Source: Acidobacteriota bacterium
Lineage (GTDB): Bacteria; Acidobacteriota; Blastocatellia; Pyrinomonadales; Pyrinomonadaceae
Length of the DNA: 64,000 nucleotides
Direction: 5' to 3'
Assembly (NCBI GenBank): GCA_023391155.1
Contig: JAEWBM010000173.1
Location: forward strand, 1 to 64,000
Shown piece by piece: positions 16,602 to 24,950 of this stretch (position 1 is the first letter of the stretch; each line of letters starts with the position of its first letter). Made by a program: the position numbers and the translations under genes. The notes below the pieces were generated by a model, which worked only from the letters and a program-made list of their open reading frames with translations, had not been told where the DNA came from and ran no database searches.

Positions 16602-16682
16602 TTGAGATTCGGCCGAGCGCGCACCAAGACGTACGCCCTGCTCTTTTCACACGGCCCAAAGCCGGCAGCAACCCCACCAAAA

Positions 16683-16758
16683 GCCACCCTAGCTCAGTTG
16701 GTAGAGCATTCGATTCGTAATCGAAAGGTCATCGGTTCAAGTCCGATGGGTGGCTCCA
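16683..16758 (+). tRNA. tRNA-Thr (anticodon CGT)
   Basis: A complete cloverleaf can be drawn by eye: acceptor GCCACCC with GGGTGGC, D arm GCTC/GAGC, anticodon stem TTCGA/TCGAA around loop TTCGTAA (anticodon CGT, threonine), T arm ATCGG/CCGAT with TTCAAGT loop, discriminator T and an encoded CCA at 16756-16758. A near-perfect copy of its 3' half (49 nt, 46 identical) lies at 26654-26702 in the same orientation, marking this gene as a probable integration site. Confidence 0.95.
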
Positions 16759-16784
16759 TAAAATCAATAACTTACGGGCATTCT

Positions 16785-16810
16785 GGGCATGAGTTGAAAA
16801 GTTCATGCCC
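16785..16810 (+). terminator. Hairpin after tRNA-Thr (weak terminator candidate)
   Basis: GGGCATGA (16785-16792) pairs perfectly with TCATGCCC (16803-16810) around a 10-nt loop. The following bases lack a strong T run, so it could be a processing or protein-binding hairpin rather than an efficient terminator. Confidence 0.35.
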
Positions 16811-16864
16811 CTAAGTTTGCCCCCATGAAAACGCTTGGGAGAGCCCTTTTAAGCGCTTCGTAGT

Positions 16865-17113
16865 TCATGCTACGCCCTGCGATGTCGGATTTCCGATCTG
16901 ACTGAACTGCGAGATCGCGTGATCGGTAGCTTGGATGATCAGTTCGGCTCGGGCGAATATTGCGTCGGCGTCGGGGCCGGTCAGGCGGATCTCGATGCCG
17001 TCGATGGTGGTGAGGACGGCGACCGGGTCGGTGTCGGTGCTTTCATCCTCGATCAGTGCGATCGCGTTTAGGTTGACGATCTTTTCGTTTACTCCGATAA
17101 AATTAAGAAACAT
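16865..17113 (-). CDS. Small protein, function unknown
   Basis: An 82-aa protein from the ATG at 17113 (the frame also has a GTG at 17119). The sequence MFLNFIGVNEKIVNLNAIAL followed by IEDESTDTDPVAVLTTIDG and EIRLTGPDADAIFARAELI reads like a compact alpha/beta domain. The pattern of short strand, acidic turn and helix is that of small conserved hypothetical proteins that bind nothing recognisable. There is no signal peptide or membrane helix. It is the first gene inside the tRNA-bounded segment and is transcribed toward the tRNA. Confidence 0.55.
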   Translation of the reverse strand: MFLNFIGVNEKIVNLNAIALIEDESTDTDPVAVLTTIDGIEIRLTGPDADAIFARAELIIQATDHAISQFSQIGNPTSQGVA

Positions 17114-17321
17114 ATCCACGAAAGCAATGGAAATCTGCTTTGATCTCGGGGGCAGCGGTCCTCACGATCGCTGCTTTTAAATTACTTAGGTACATCCAAC
17201 CCTCTGCCCGGTTTTAATCGTAAATTATTCTGATCGCAACATTCTTTCAATGCCGCTGCTCTATGATCGACACTCCAGAAATTTATAGAACAACTTGTCC
17301 CCGGAGAGGCACTTTATCATT

Positions 17322-17462
17322 ATGACTCTGTCTATCATTCTGTTGCTGGCTATCGTATTGTTGTCGTTCGCTGCGGGACTGCTCCTTGGGTGGCGGTCGG
17401 CGGTTCGCAAGATCCTTTTCGAGAACGAGGACTTGTTCATAAGGCTTGAAGATCCGCAATGA
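17322..17462 (+). CDS. Predicted 46-aa single-pass membrane peptide
   Basis: A short frame encoding one long hydrophobic helix (MTLSIILLLAIVLLSFAAGL) followed by a charged tail beginning GWRSAVRK. A GGAGAGG sequence lies about 12 bp upstream, slightly far for a Shine-Dalgarno site. The clean helix-plus-basic-tail design is typical of real small membrane proteins, but there is no homology evidence. Function unknown. Confidence 0.4.
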   Translation: MTLSIILLLAIVLLSFAAGLLLGWRSAVRKILFENEDLFIRLEDPQ

Positions 17463-17548
17463 ATGATCCTGACGATCCTTTCCGAAAATCTATAATTAAC
17501 ACCTAATTATTATCGTCTTAACTCGCAATCAATCTGGTCCACCTATCC

Positions 17549-17554
17549 TATAAT
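17549..17554 (+). promoter_or_regulatory. Candidate -10 box (TATAAT) of a short transcript
   Basis: A consensus TATAAT with no clear -35. It lies 44 bp upstream of a 23-codon frame whose coding region contains a terminator-like hairpin, so a roughly 100-nt transcript can be proposed. Confidence 0.35.
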
Positions 17555-17597
17555 GCCTGGCGATTTTGGATCTGCGATTCCTGCGAAGGGGGTCGTT

Positions 17598-17669
17598 ATG
17601 TCAGGCTATTCACTCCGAAAGGACGAGGTTCGTCGACCTCGTCCTTTTGGTTTTCTATTTTGTGAGTAA
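17598..17669 (+). CDS. Possible 23-aa peptide or small RNA coinciding with a terminator hairpin
   Basis: An ATG preceded by a purine-rich GAAGGGGG opens a 23-codon frame (MSGYSLRKDEVRRPRPFGF and four more residues). The middle of the frame is a perfect inverted repeat (17618-17628 with 17637-17647). No plus-strand gene follows that it could attenuate, because the next gene is convergent. It may therefore be a small regulatory RNA with an intrinsic terminator, with the reading frame being incidental. Confidence 0.25.
   Translation: MSGYSLRKDEVRRPRPFGFLFCE
17618..17660 (+). terminator. Intrinsic terminator-like hairpin
   Basis: AAAGGACGAGG (17618-17628) pairs with CCTCGTCCTTT (17637-17647), 11 bp perfect, 8-nt loop, followed by a T-rich stretch to about 17660. 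The T run on the plus strand sets the direction. Confidence 0.6.
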
Positions 17670-17670
17670 A

Positions 17671-17699
17671 CAAAAATGCCTGCTCCAATTGGAGCAGGC
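17671..17699 (-). terminator. Terminator of the lamin-tail/FG-GAP gene
   Basis: A perfect 11-bp inverted repeat (GCCTGCTCCAA with TTGGAGCAGGC, 17678-17699) with virtually no loop is followed, on the minus strand, by ATTTTTGTTT. It lies 39 bp beyond the stop codon of the minus-strand gene ending at 17738. Confidence 0.7.
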
Positions 17700-17737
17700 T
17701 AAGTCCTTCTTTGAGGATGAGGGATCTTGCTTGGCAG

Positions 17738-19378
17738 TTACGGGCGGGCCGCAGCTGTGATCGCCAGATCAGAGGCGACACCGAACTGGGTAACCGTAAC
17801 ACCGGAAGTAGAACCGTTGATCCACCAGAACCCATTTCGATAGATCGCTACGTCTTCCGACCCATCGCCGTCATAGTCTCCGGGGACGGGGACGTCTGTC
17901 GCGACACCGAAAACTACGCTCACCATTTGGTCGTTGGAACTGTATATCTTGTACCAAGAGCCGTTTGCAGGACGATAAACCGCGACGTCCGTTTTACCGT
18001 CACCGTCATAATCACCGGGAACAAGTTTATCGCCGTCCTGGCCGAGAACCTTCGTCATCGTTCCACCGCCTGAAAGTTGGGCGTTCCAGGTGCCATCCGA
18101 ATAGACCGCAAGATCGGTGGTTCCGTCACCGTCGTAGTCCGCCGGTACCGGTACATCGCTGCCAGATCCGAATGTGGTTATCAGATTCCCGCCGCCACTC
18201 AAGAGTACATACCAGGTGTTGTCGGACGGACGATAGATCGCGACATCGTCGCTATCGTCACCGTCATAGTCGCCTGCTACCGGAATGTCGCCGGCCAGGC
18301 CCCAAGAGTATCCGCCCACCGTGTAAGTCCCGCTTGTAAGAACCCAGAAATCGGGCTGTGCCGAATCGGCTGCCGGCCTGAAAACAGCCAGATCCGTACG
18401 TCCGTCGCCATCAAAGTCAGCGGGAACGAGTTGGTCAGTGTTCACGCCCCAGTTCAATGCGATGAAACCGTCACTTGACCGGTTCATGTACCAGTTTCCT
18501 TCCGATCCACGGAAAACCGAGATATCCGTGCGGCCATCGCCGTCAAAGTCGGCTCGGGCAGGTGTCGGAATAACTGAATCCGGAACGTTCGGACTGCCCG
18601 GAGTAAGCATACCGCCCGCCGGAAAGTTCGGACTGAGCGGTGCGACAAAGGTCGTTGATTCGACCGGCGAAGTTGCGATCTCTCCCCAGTAGAAAGCATC
18701 TGTGCTGAAGGGAATGTTGTTGCCGGGAAAACGAACGATCGCATCGGGCACATCCTGGAAAGAAACTCCCACCACGACACTGTTGGCGGGGTAGATCCAC
18801 TGCTGGTCCGGATCGATACGAAAAGCCACCGCATCGAAAACGTGATCGATCGCAATGTCCAATATGCCGTCATCCTCTTTATCGATGTCAAGTCCCGCGC
18901 TTATCACAGCTTGGGTCTGAATGATCGAGAAGCTTTCCGAACCGACCTCAAGGTTACCCCCGCCGATCCGAATTACCGAGCTGTAGTTCACGACCGTTGT
19001 CTGGGCATCAGGCGTACGATTCGGGCAGGCTGTTCCGGACGTGTTGTTCAGATATACAAGTCCATTGGAACCAATGGTCACGCCGCCGACGGGCACGACG
19101 TGGTGCAGCCGGCCGGGCCAGGCGTTGTCACTGTCTATCGCGACAAAATAGGTGTTAGCGGGTATAGTGGCCCCGGGTGCGCCTCGCAACTCGATATATT
19201 GGCAAGAATCGTTCGTCTGATCGCCCGGGTCCGCTTCGATCTCGTTGATCAAAAGCATCGGCTGGCCCGTGACTTCGTCGGTTCCTGCCTTCTTTTGGCC
19301 CGCCACGGAGCCGGCAAAGGCAAATAATGTGATAATTGAAATTAAATTTAATGGAATCAAGGCTTTCAAGTTCTTCAT
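17738..19378 (-). CDS. Secreted lamin-tail domain protein with FG-GAP/VCBS-like repeats
   Basis: An exported 546-aa protein. A signal peptide is visible (LISIITLFAFAGSVAGQ). The N-terminal third (LLINEIEADPGDQTNDSCQY to about residue 260) resembles a lamin-tail (LTD) domain with the INEI-x-x-x-P opening. The C-terminal part holds about seven repeats with the calcium-binding pattern D-x-D-G-D-G-x-x-D-[LIV]-A-V-[FY]-R-P, such as ADFDGDGRTDISVFR, GDYDGDGKTDVAVYRP and GDYDGDGSEDVAIYR, arranged as a propeller. This architecture is common in acidobacterial surface proteins. The substrate is unknown. It lies in the tRNA-bounded segment. Confidence 0.85.
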   Translation of the reverse strand: MKNLKALIPLNLISIITLFAFAGSVAGQKKAGTDEVTGQPMLLINEIEADPGDQTNDSCQYIELRGAPGATIPANTYFVAIDSDNAWPGRLHHVVPVGGVTIGSNGLVYLNNTSGTACPNRTPDAQTTVVNYSSVIRIGGGNLEVGSESFSIIQTQAVISAGLDIDKEDDGILDIAIDHVFDAVAFRIDPDQQWIYPANSVVVGVSFQDVPDAIVRFPGNNIPFSTDAFYWGEIATSPVESTTFVAPLSPNFPAGGMLTPGSPNVPDSVIPTPARADFDGDGRTDISVFRGSEGNWYMNRSSDGFIALNWGVNTDQLVPADFDGDGRTDLAVFRPAADSAQPDFWVLTSGTYTVGGYSWGLAGDIPVAGDYDGDDSDDVAIYRPSDNTWYVLLSGGGNLITTFGSGSDVPVPADYDGDGTTDLAVYSDGTWNAQLSGGGTMTKVLGQDGDKLVPGDYDGDGKTDVAVYRPANGSWYKIYSSNDQMVSVVFGVATDVPVPGDYDGDGSEDVAIYRNGFWWINGSTSGVTVTQFGVASDLAITAAARP

Positions 19379-19434
19379 TCTCCTCTCCTTTTGGTCGTAA
19401 GCACCAGTAATGGCCTCCCCGTATTGAGACTCAT

Positions 19435-20706
19435 TTATTCTGATTCGGGGGATCCGGCCGGTTTCGTTGTTAAGTCCGTTGGCACCGAAAAATCATTCGG
19501 CACCTCGATCTGATAGCGAGATATCATTTCCGCGATCAGAGCAGATCGCTTTTGCTCTTCCACTGCCGAGCGTGCGATCTCTTCAGCGGTCATAAATGGG
19601 GCCGGGATCCCTATATCGGCGACTCCCGGTTGTTCAAACTTTTTCTGAAGCATGATGTGCCTAAAGCTGTACCGGATAACGTCAGGTCCGTCCGCGTTTT
19701 TTCGAACCGTCTTTTTCTCCAAACGCGCGATGTGGAACGCACCTTCGGTCTCGATCAGCTGCGGAGCCAATTCGCCCGGCTCCAGAGCCAAGATCACCCG
19801 TTCGAACTCTTCGGGCATATCGCCGCGATGGAGGTCTTTGACTAGTCCACCGGTTTCAATAGAGGGGCGGTGTTCCGAGTTCTCTGCTGCAAGTTTCGCG
19901 ATATCGCCGCCCTGCTTTATCAAGGCAAAGAGCTTTTCGGCTTTGTCTCTTTTCCGGGAAAGGTCGAACTCCGGATGCTGAGATATATAATTCCGGATCT
20001 CGTCGGGCGTGGCTCTGATCTTTGTCGCCCAGTGTTCGCGAAGATAGGCGTTCGACAGGACACCGGCTTGCAAGACGCGAAGGCGTAGCTTGACCTGCGG
20101 CGAGGTCATAAAGGTCTGATCTGCCTCGGCCCTCGCACTTAAAATGTGAGCCCGTGCCCACTTCCGCTTCGCTCGTTCGAGGCTTTCGCCGTGGAGAATG
20201 CCCGGCCCAATACCGGTTCCGGTCTGCTCATTTACCTCACTTTGGACCTTTTGCAGCGTCTGCATGTCCGCGTTAAACGCTGCCTCATTCTTGCCGGCCG
20301 TCCAGACCGCATTGAGCTCTTCGTCCGGGATCGGTAGCGGTTCTTGCTTGCGGTAACCGAGATAAGTTTCGAATAATTCTGCGAGCAGGATCCGCCGTTT
20401 GTATGCGATATTGCGAAGCGTCGCCGGATCACGGTCGAGGCCTTCGTCGATAGCAGCAGCTCCGAGAGCCAAATGTTCCCTGAGACCGGTAGTAAATCGC
20501 TCCCGTGCCTCCGCGGATGACACCAGGATGCTGCCGAACGGGTCACCGGCTGCGCTTTGGCTCCTAATGATCTCAGCCATGTCAGCTTCCGTTAATTTGA
20601 CGAGAGCGGAGCTTGACGCTGCGTCCGTCGACCCGTCACCGAAGTGCCAACGGCCTGCAAAGAACGCTACCGCCACAATCGATGCTATAAATACGAGCTT
20701 TTTCAT
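19435..20706 (-). CDS. Periplasmic parvulin-like peptidyl-prolyl isomerase (SurA/PpiD type)
   Basis: An exported 423-aa protein with an N-terminal signal or anchor (MKKLVFIASIVAVAFFAGRW). The long helical N-terminal half and the segment RKRDKAEKLFALIKQGGDIA followed by ETGGLVKDLHRGDMPEEFE match a rotamase (parvulin) domain as in SurA/PpiD, including the G-G-x-[LV] turn and VILALEPGELAPQLIETEGAFHI. An additional C-terminal helix follows. Inference: an outer-membrane-protein folding factor. It starts only 3 bp after the stop codon of the giant TonB-dependent receptor, so the two are translated from one message and the isomerase may be dedicated to folding that receptor. Confidence 0.78.
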   Translation of the reverse strand: MKKLVFIASIVAVAFFAGRWHFGDGSTDAASSSALVKLTEADMAEIIRSQSAAGDPFGSILVSSAEARERFTTGLREHLALGAAAIDEGLDRDPATLRNIAYKRRILLAELFETYLGYRKQEPLPIPDEELNAVWTAGKNEAAFNADMQTLQKVQSEVNEQTGTGIGPGILHGESLERAKRKWARAHILSARAEADQTFMTSPQVKLRLRVLQAGVLSNAYLREHWATKIRATPDEIRNYISQHPEFDLSRKRDKAEKLFALIKQGGDIAKLAAENSEHRPSIETGGLVKDLHRGDMPEEFERVILALEPGELAPQLIETEGAFHIARLEKKTVRKNADGPDVIRYSFRHIMLQKKFEQPGVADIGIPAPFMTAEEIARSAVEEQKRSALIAEMISRYQIEVPNDFSVPTDLTTKPAGSPESE

Positions 20707-20709
20707 GAC

Positions 20710-23700
20710 TTAGAACCTCAATTTCGCACCGAATTGCATCACCCTGGGTGCACCCAAAGTACGAGTGATCTGGCCAAAGTCCGTCTCGTCACTCAGATCT
20801 GAATTGGGATTCGCAAAATTGGTGAAGTTGAATAAGTTAAAGACGTCCCATTTCAGTTCGAGCGCGACCCTTTCCGAGAGCCGCGTCGTCTTTAACAAAC
20901 TTATGTCGACACGTTTTTGCGCGGGACCCCTGAGAGTGTTTCGTCCGAGATTGCCAAAGCCGCCCAAAGGGGAAGTGAGTGCGCACTCGGGGTTGTTCGG
21001 ATTCTGGCAGATGTTGAAATACTCCCTCAGCCAGTCATTGCCCCGTTGGCGCAACAGGTCGAGGTTGCGAACGTTCGGACGTGCGAATGCAGCGTTATAG
21101 ATCGTGCCGCTTGCTCCCCCCACGTTGAATATTCGTACAAGGGTATTCAGCGGCATAAGAGGCGCATTGCGTTCCGTGGCCTCAAGAAAGATGCCGTAGA
21201 ATTGCGACTCGATGTCGCCGCTGGTTCTCAACACTTCAAAGCCCGCGTTCGAGGCAAAGATCGTAAACGGCGTGCCTGATTGCCACTGTCCCGAGCCGGT
21301 TAGCTGAAAACCGTTTATCCATTTATTGGAGGATTTGTTGAAAGGGAGTTCCCAGGTGAACGAACCGCTGAACCGATGCGGCCGGTCAAAATCGGAAACC
21401 GCCTTGTTTGCGTTTAGGTTCCGCTGATCGCCCTGTACGACGAGTCCAAGATTGGGCGTATCAGGACGTCCCGAAGCCGTCGTACTTCCAGGATCGGTAG
21501 AGCCGATATCTATGGATTTCGACCAAGTGTACGAGGCGTTGAAGCCAAAACCGTTCGCAAGCCGTCTTGTTAAACCGAACTGGCCGGAGTGATAGGACGA
21601 GAAACCTCGCGATTGGAGGATGATCGCGTCCGTAGGGTCAAAGCCCAGGTAAGGAACCCGGACCTCTGCGGCGATAAGTGCGTTGACGAATTGAAAGTTC
21701 GCTGCCGAACCGTTCAGATCGATCCCGCCGGCTCCGCCGTTACAGGCGATGTATCCCGGAACGCCCGCCCATACCGAGCTGCAGGCACCGAATGCCGCGT
21801 CTGCCTCGGTTGAAATACGCATGCCCCGCATCCTCTCGGTCAAACCGGGGCTCCGCGGCGGAAGAACCCCCGGACGAGCGAGATCGTAAGCGTCGTTCAA
21901 TCGGCCGAAAATATAATCTGGTGTGTTCGGATCGTTAAGGTCATACGGCTGGTTGAAACCGACAGCGAGCAGCAAGTTCTGCCCACGCGAGCCGATATAC
22001 CGAGCCTCGGCGATCCAATTCTTTTGGCCGCCAAATCCGAACTCATGCTGTATGCCAAGATTCCATTGCTGGACCATTGGCGTCTTGAGGTCTCGATCAA
22101 TAGCTCTGAACTCGAGCGGTTCTACCCCGGCGATCGCGTCCGAGCCGGGCGAGTTATCGACCAACACATACGGAGTAAACCGATCGGCATCGCGGAAGGC
22201 CACTCTAAATGGAAAGTAACTGCTGAACGGCAACATGGGGTCGGTCCCGCCGAAAGCGCTGCGGGCCTGTACGGTGCTGGGGGAGCTTTCCGTTTTCATT
22301 TCGATCTCTTTGAAAAACGGGTAGTTGCTGTAGATCGTGTTTATGAAGGCAGCGGACGGACGGTCATAGAAGATGCCGTACCCGCCGCGTATCACGGTAG
22401 TTCCGTTTTTGAAGGGACGATATGCAAACCCGAAACGGGGGGCAAAATTATTCAGGTCCTGGCCATTAAGGGTGTGCTTGCTGCCGGCCGAGGCGATCGA
22501 GTCGAGTGACCCGTCGATCGCCGCAACGCCGGTATCTCCGATATTTGTCGGCAGTATGAAGCCGGGGCGAATGTCGTTGGGATCGGTGACCTTCGTAAAA
22601 TCGAAGTTTGTGAACCGGCCAAACTTTTCGACCGGCCAGCCGAACCAATCCCATCGCATCCCGAGCGTAAGGGTCAACCGGCTGTTCATTCGAAATTCGT
22701 CCGTTACATAAAAGCTAAGATCGTTGAACCTGAATTGCTTATCAGTGATCCCGAATGAGACGTCCGCCTCCGGTATAAATCCGGTCAAGAGCTCGGTAAA
22801 ATTGGTCAGGCCCTCGAATTCGATTCCCTGCTCTTCCGGCAAGTTCGTATCGTAAAAATTTCGTTTGTGCTCGCCGCCGAACTTGATGGCATGGCGGCCC
22901 CGCAGAAACGTGACGTTGTTCGCAAATGTCAGCGTTGTCTGATTGCGGCGGTTATAAACGTCATTCGGTGCAAGCAGCGAAAAGTCACTGAAGTTTCCCG
23001 AGCCTGCCCAGCGGGCTCCCCGCAGTGTCGCGGGGCCGGAATCGAAGACCGTTGCCGGGTTGAAAATACCGAGGCCCGGGTTGGTCAGTTCCGTGGCAAG
23101 AAAACGCTCGTCGAGTTCGCGAGAGTTGTCCAGGAAGAAGTATCCGAAGCGGACCTCGTTGATGAGGTTTGGTTTAAAAAAGTGCGTGTTCGTTACCGCC
23201 AGCGTCCTGTTCCTGTCATCCTTGATCAACGGAGTCGGCGAAACCAGCGTGTCATCCGAGAATGGGTCGAGAGCCGGGAAATCGGACCAGAACAGCGTCG
23301 TGCTTAACTGGTTCAATCCTCGGCCTTCATTGTCGCCGTTGAATAACGTTGCATCGATGCGGGCGGTTACCTGATCTTGTTCGAACTCGGCCGGGAAAAC
23401 ATTGCGGAACCGTACAAGCGGAAAGCCGCCGCGGATCCGTCCCTGAACTCCGCGGTCAAGGATCGGCAGGCCGTTCGGCAGGCCGAATGCCGAGAAGTCG
23501 GTTATCGGCGTCGTGCCGTTCAACAGAGCTTCGACATTTGCAGTGTTGTAAAAGAGCCGTTCAAATCGGCCGCCAACAAGCGAGGGGATCAAGTAACCCC
23601 CGGTCAACGGGTTTCTAGTATTGAATAGTTGGAATCCGGGGCTTGTAGGATCGATACAAGTTGCAGCGATCGTCCCGGCGAAATCACCGGGCTGAAGAAC

Positions 23701-24840
23701 ACGCACGCAGTAACCGGGAGAACCGGGGCCGGGAAGCATCGTGAAAGCGTTGCCGAAAGAGCTGACCAGTCCACCGTTCCGGGCCGTCAGCAGGAACGCC
23801 TGGCGTATATTTTCCGGGTCCATGCGGTCCGAAACGTAGGCGAGAGCTTCAGGAAGGACCGTGTAACTTTGGGCCGTCGGTACATATGCCGTCGTGGCGT
23901 CTGTTTTCTGAAAGCCCGCGAAAAAGAAAATACGGTCCCGTTTGATTGGCCCGCCAATTGTAAATCCCGCTTCGAGCTTCCTAGCTTTTTGGCGGTCGAT
24001 GCCGTCCCTGTTAAAGAAAAAGTCGTTGGCGTTGAAGGCTTCATTCTGTGCATATGCATAAATATTGCCCGAGAGTTTGTTGCCGCCGCTTCGAGTAACG
24101 AGCTGCACGTTTCCGCCGCCGCTGCGCCCCAACGATGCATCGTAGCCGCTTGTCAAAAGCTTGACCTCCTGGACAGTTTCCGGCGCAGGGGAAATGCTTT
24201 CGGTCAGCGAGCCGGTGCCGCCCACGTTTGTTGCGTCAATGCCATTGAAGAGGACCGACGTGCTGGTTGTCCGGGCGCCGGCGATCGAAGCTTCCTGGTT
24301 CCCGTTGCTGTTGTCGAGCGGATCTGAAAGGTTTGCGGCAACAGAAGAATTGCTGGAAAGCGTGGAGAACGCGCCGCGGACAGCCGGCAGCTCTTCCAGA
24401 CGCTCGCCGGTGATCTGTGAACCGGTCACGCTGCCGCCCTCGCTCAAGATCCCGCTGAAGCCGTTCTGTGCCGATACATCGATCTCGACGGCCTGGCCTT
24501 CGATTCCGAGCGTCAAATGAACCTCTGTGGTAACGCTCGCATTTACGGCCGTGGGTTGAACCGCGGCTTCGAAACCGGCAGCCTCGGCCCGTACTTCATA
24601 TTCGCCGAGCGGAAGCACCGAAAAGCTCCACACCCCATTCTCTTGTGCGACGATCGTCCGGCTCCGGCCGGTGTTGAGGTGCTTGATCGTGACGGTCGCC
24701 CCCGGCACGATCGCTCCGTTGGGATCAGACACCGTACCTGTAAGCGCACCGTTGTCGGTTGCCTGTCCGGGCACTGATCCGGTCAATAAAAGCAGCCCTA
24801 TCAGGGCAGTGAAAATTCCGATCGCGAATCTGTTCTGCAT
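20710..24840 (-). CDS. Giant TonB-dependent receptor with carboxypeptidase-regulatory-like N-terminus (Oar-like)
   Basis: An outer-membrane receptor of 1376 aa. Signal peptide about residues 1-25. Residues about 30-115 form a carboxypeptidase-regulatory-like domain (GALTGTVSDPNGAIVPGATV). A plug-type domain follows (residues about 120-260, with SVLFNGIDATNVGG and VQLVTRSGG), then a long beta barrel with FTIGGPIKRDRIFFFAGF and repeated aromatic strands. The C-terminus ends in the aromatic-final pattern VMQFGAKLRF expected of an outer-membrane barrel. Such proteins take up large or polymeric substrates, but the cargo cannot be inferred. It is followed by a co-translated peptidyl-prolyl isomerase. 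Confidence 0.88.
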   Translation of the reverse strand: MQNRFAIGIFTALIGLLLLTGSVPGQATDNGALTGTVSDPNGAIVPGATVTIKHLNTGRSRTIVAQENGVWSFSVLPLGEYEVRAEAAGFEAAVQPTAVNASVTTEVHLTLGIEGQAVEIDVSAQNGFSGILSEGGSVTGSQITGERLEELPAVRGAFSTLSSNSSVAANLSDPLDNSNGNQEASIAGARTTSTSVLFNGIDATNVGGTGSLTESISPAPETVQEVKLLTSGYDASLGRSGGGNVQLVTRSGGNKLSGNIYAYAQNEAFNANDFFFNRDGIDRQKARKLEAGFTIGGPIKRDRIFFFAGFQKTDATTAYVPTAQSYTVLPEALAYVSDRMDPENIRQAFLLTARNGGLVSSFGNAFTMLPGPGSPGYCVRVLQPGDFAGTIAATCIDPTSPGFQLFNTRNPLTGGYLIPSLVGGRFERLFYNTANVEALLNGTTPITDFSAFGLPNGLPILDRGVQGRIRGGFPLVRFRNVFPAEFEQDQVTARIDATLFNGDNEGRGLNQLSTTLFWSDFPALDPFSDDTLVSPTPLIKDDRNRTLAVTNTHFFKPNLINEVRFGYFFLDNSRELDERFLATELTNPGLGIFNPATVFDSGPATLRGARWAGSGNFSDFSLLAPNDVYNRRNQTTLTFANNVTFLRGRHAIKFGGEHKRNFYDTNLPEEQGIEFEGLTNFTELLTGFIPEADVSFGITDKQFRFNDLSFYVTDEFRMNSRLTLTLGMRWDWFGWPVEKFGRFTNFDFTKVTDPNDIRPGFILPTNIGDTGVAAIDGSLDSIASAGSKHTLNGQDLNNFAPRFGFAYRPFKNGTTVIRGGYGIFYDRPSAAFINTIYSNYPFFKEIEMKTESSPSTVQARSAFGGTDPMLPFSSYFPFRVAFRDADRFTPYVLVDNSPGSDAIAGVEPLEFRAIDRDLKTPMVQQWNLGIQHEFGFGGQKNWIAEARYIGSRGQNLLLAVGFNQPYDLNDPNTPDYIFGRLNDAYDLARPGVLPPRSPGLTERMRGMRISTEADAAFGACSSVWAGVPGYIACNGGAGGIDLNGSAANFQFVNALIAAEVRVPYLGFDPTDAIILQSRGFSSYHSGQFGLTRRLANGFGFNASYTWSKSIDIGSTDPGSTTASGRPDTPNLGLVVQGDQRNLNANKAVSDFDRPHRFSGSFTWELPFNKSSNKWINGFQLTGSGQWQSGTPFTIFASNAGFEVLRTSGDIESQFYGIFLEATERNAPLMPLNTLVRIFNVGGASGTIYNAAFARPNVRNLDLLRQRGNDWLREYFNICQNPNNPECALTSPLGGFGNLGRNTLRGPAQKRVDISLLKTTRLSERVALELKWDVFNLFNFTNFANPNSDLSDETDFGQITRTLGAPRVMQFGAKLRF

Positions 24841-24950
24841 GGCTTTGGACCCTCTCTCTATTCACTCAGAATGCTGACAAAGTAGGATGTTTTGATCGCG
24901 AGCGGCGAACAGCCGCCGCCCGCAGATCTTAGTTGCTGAAAAACTGCCGG

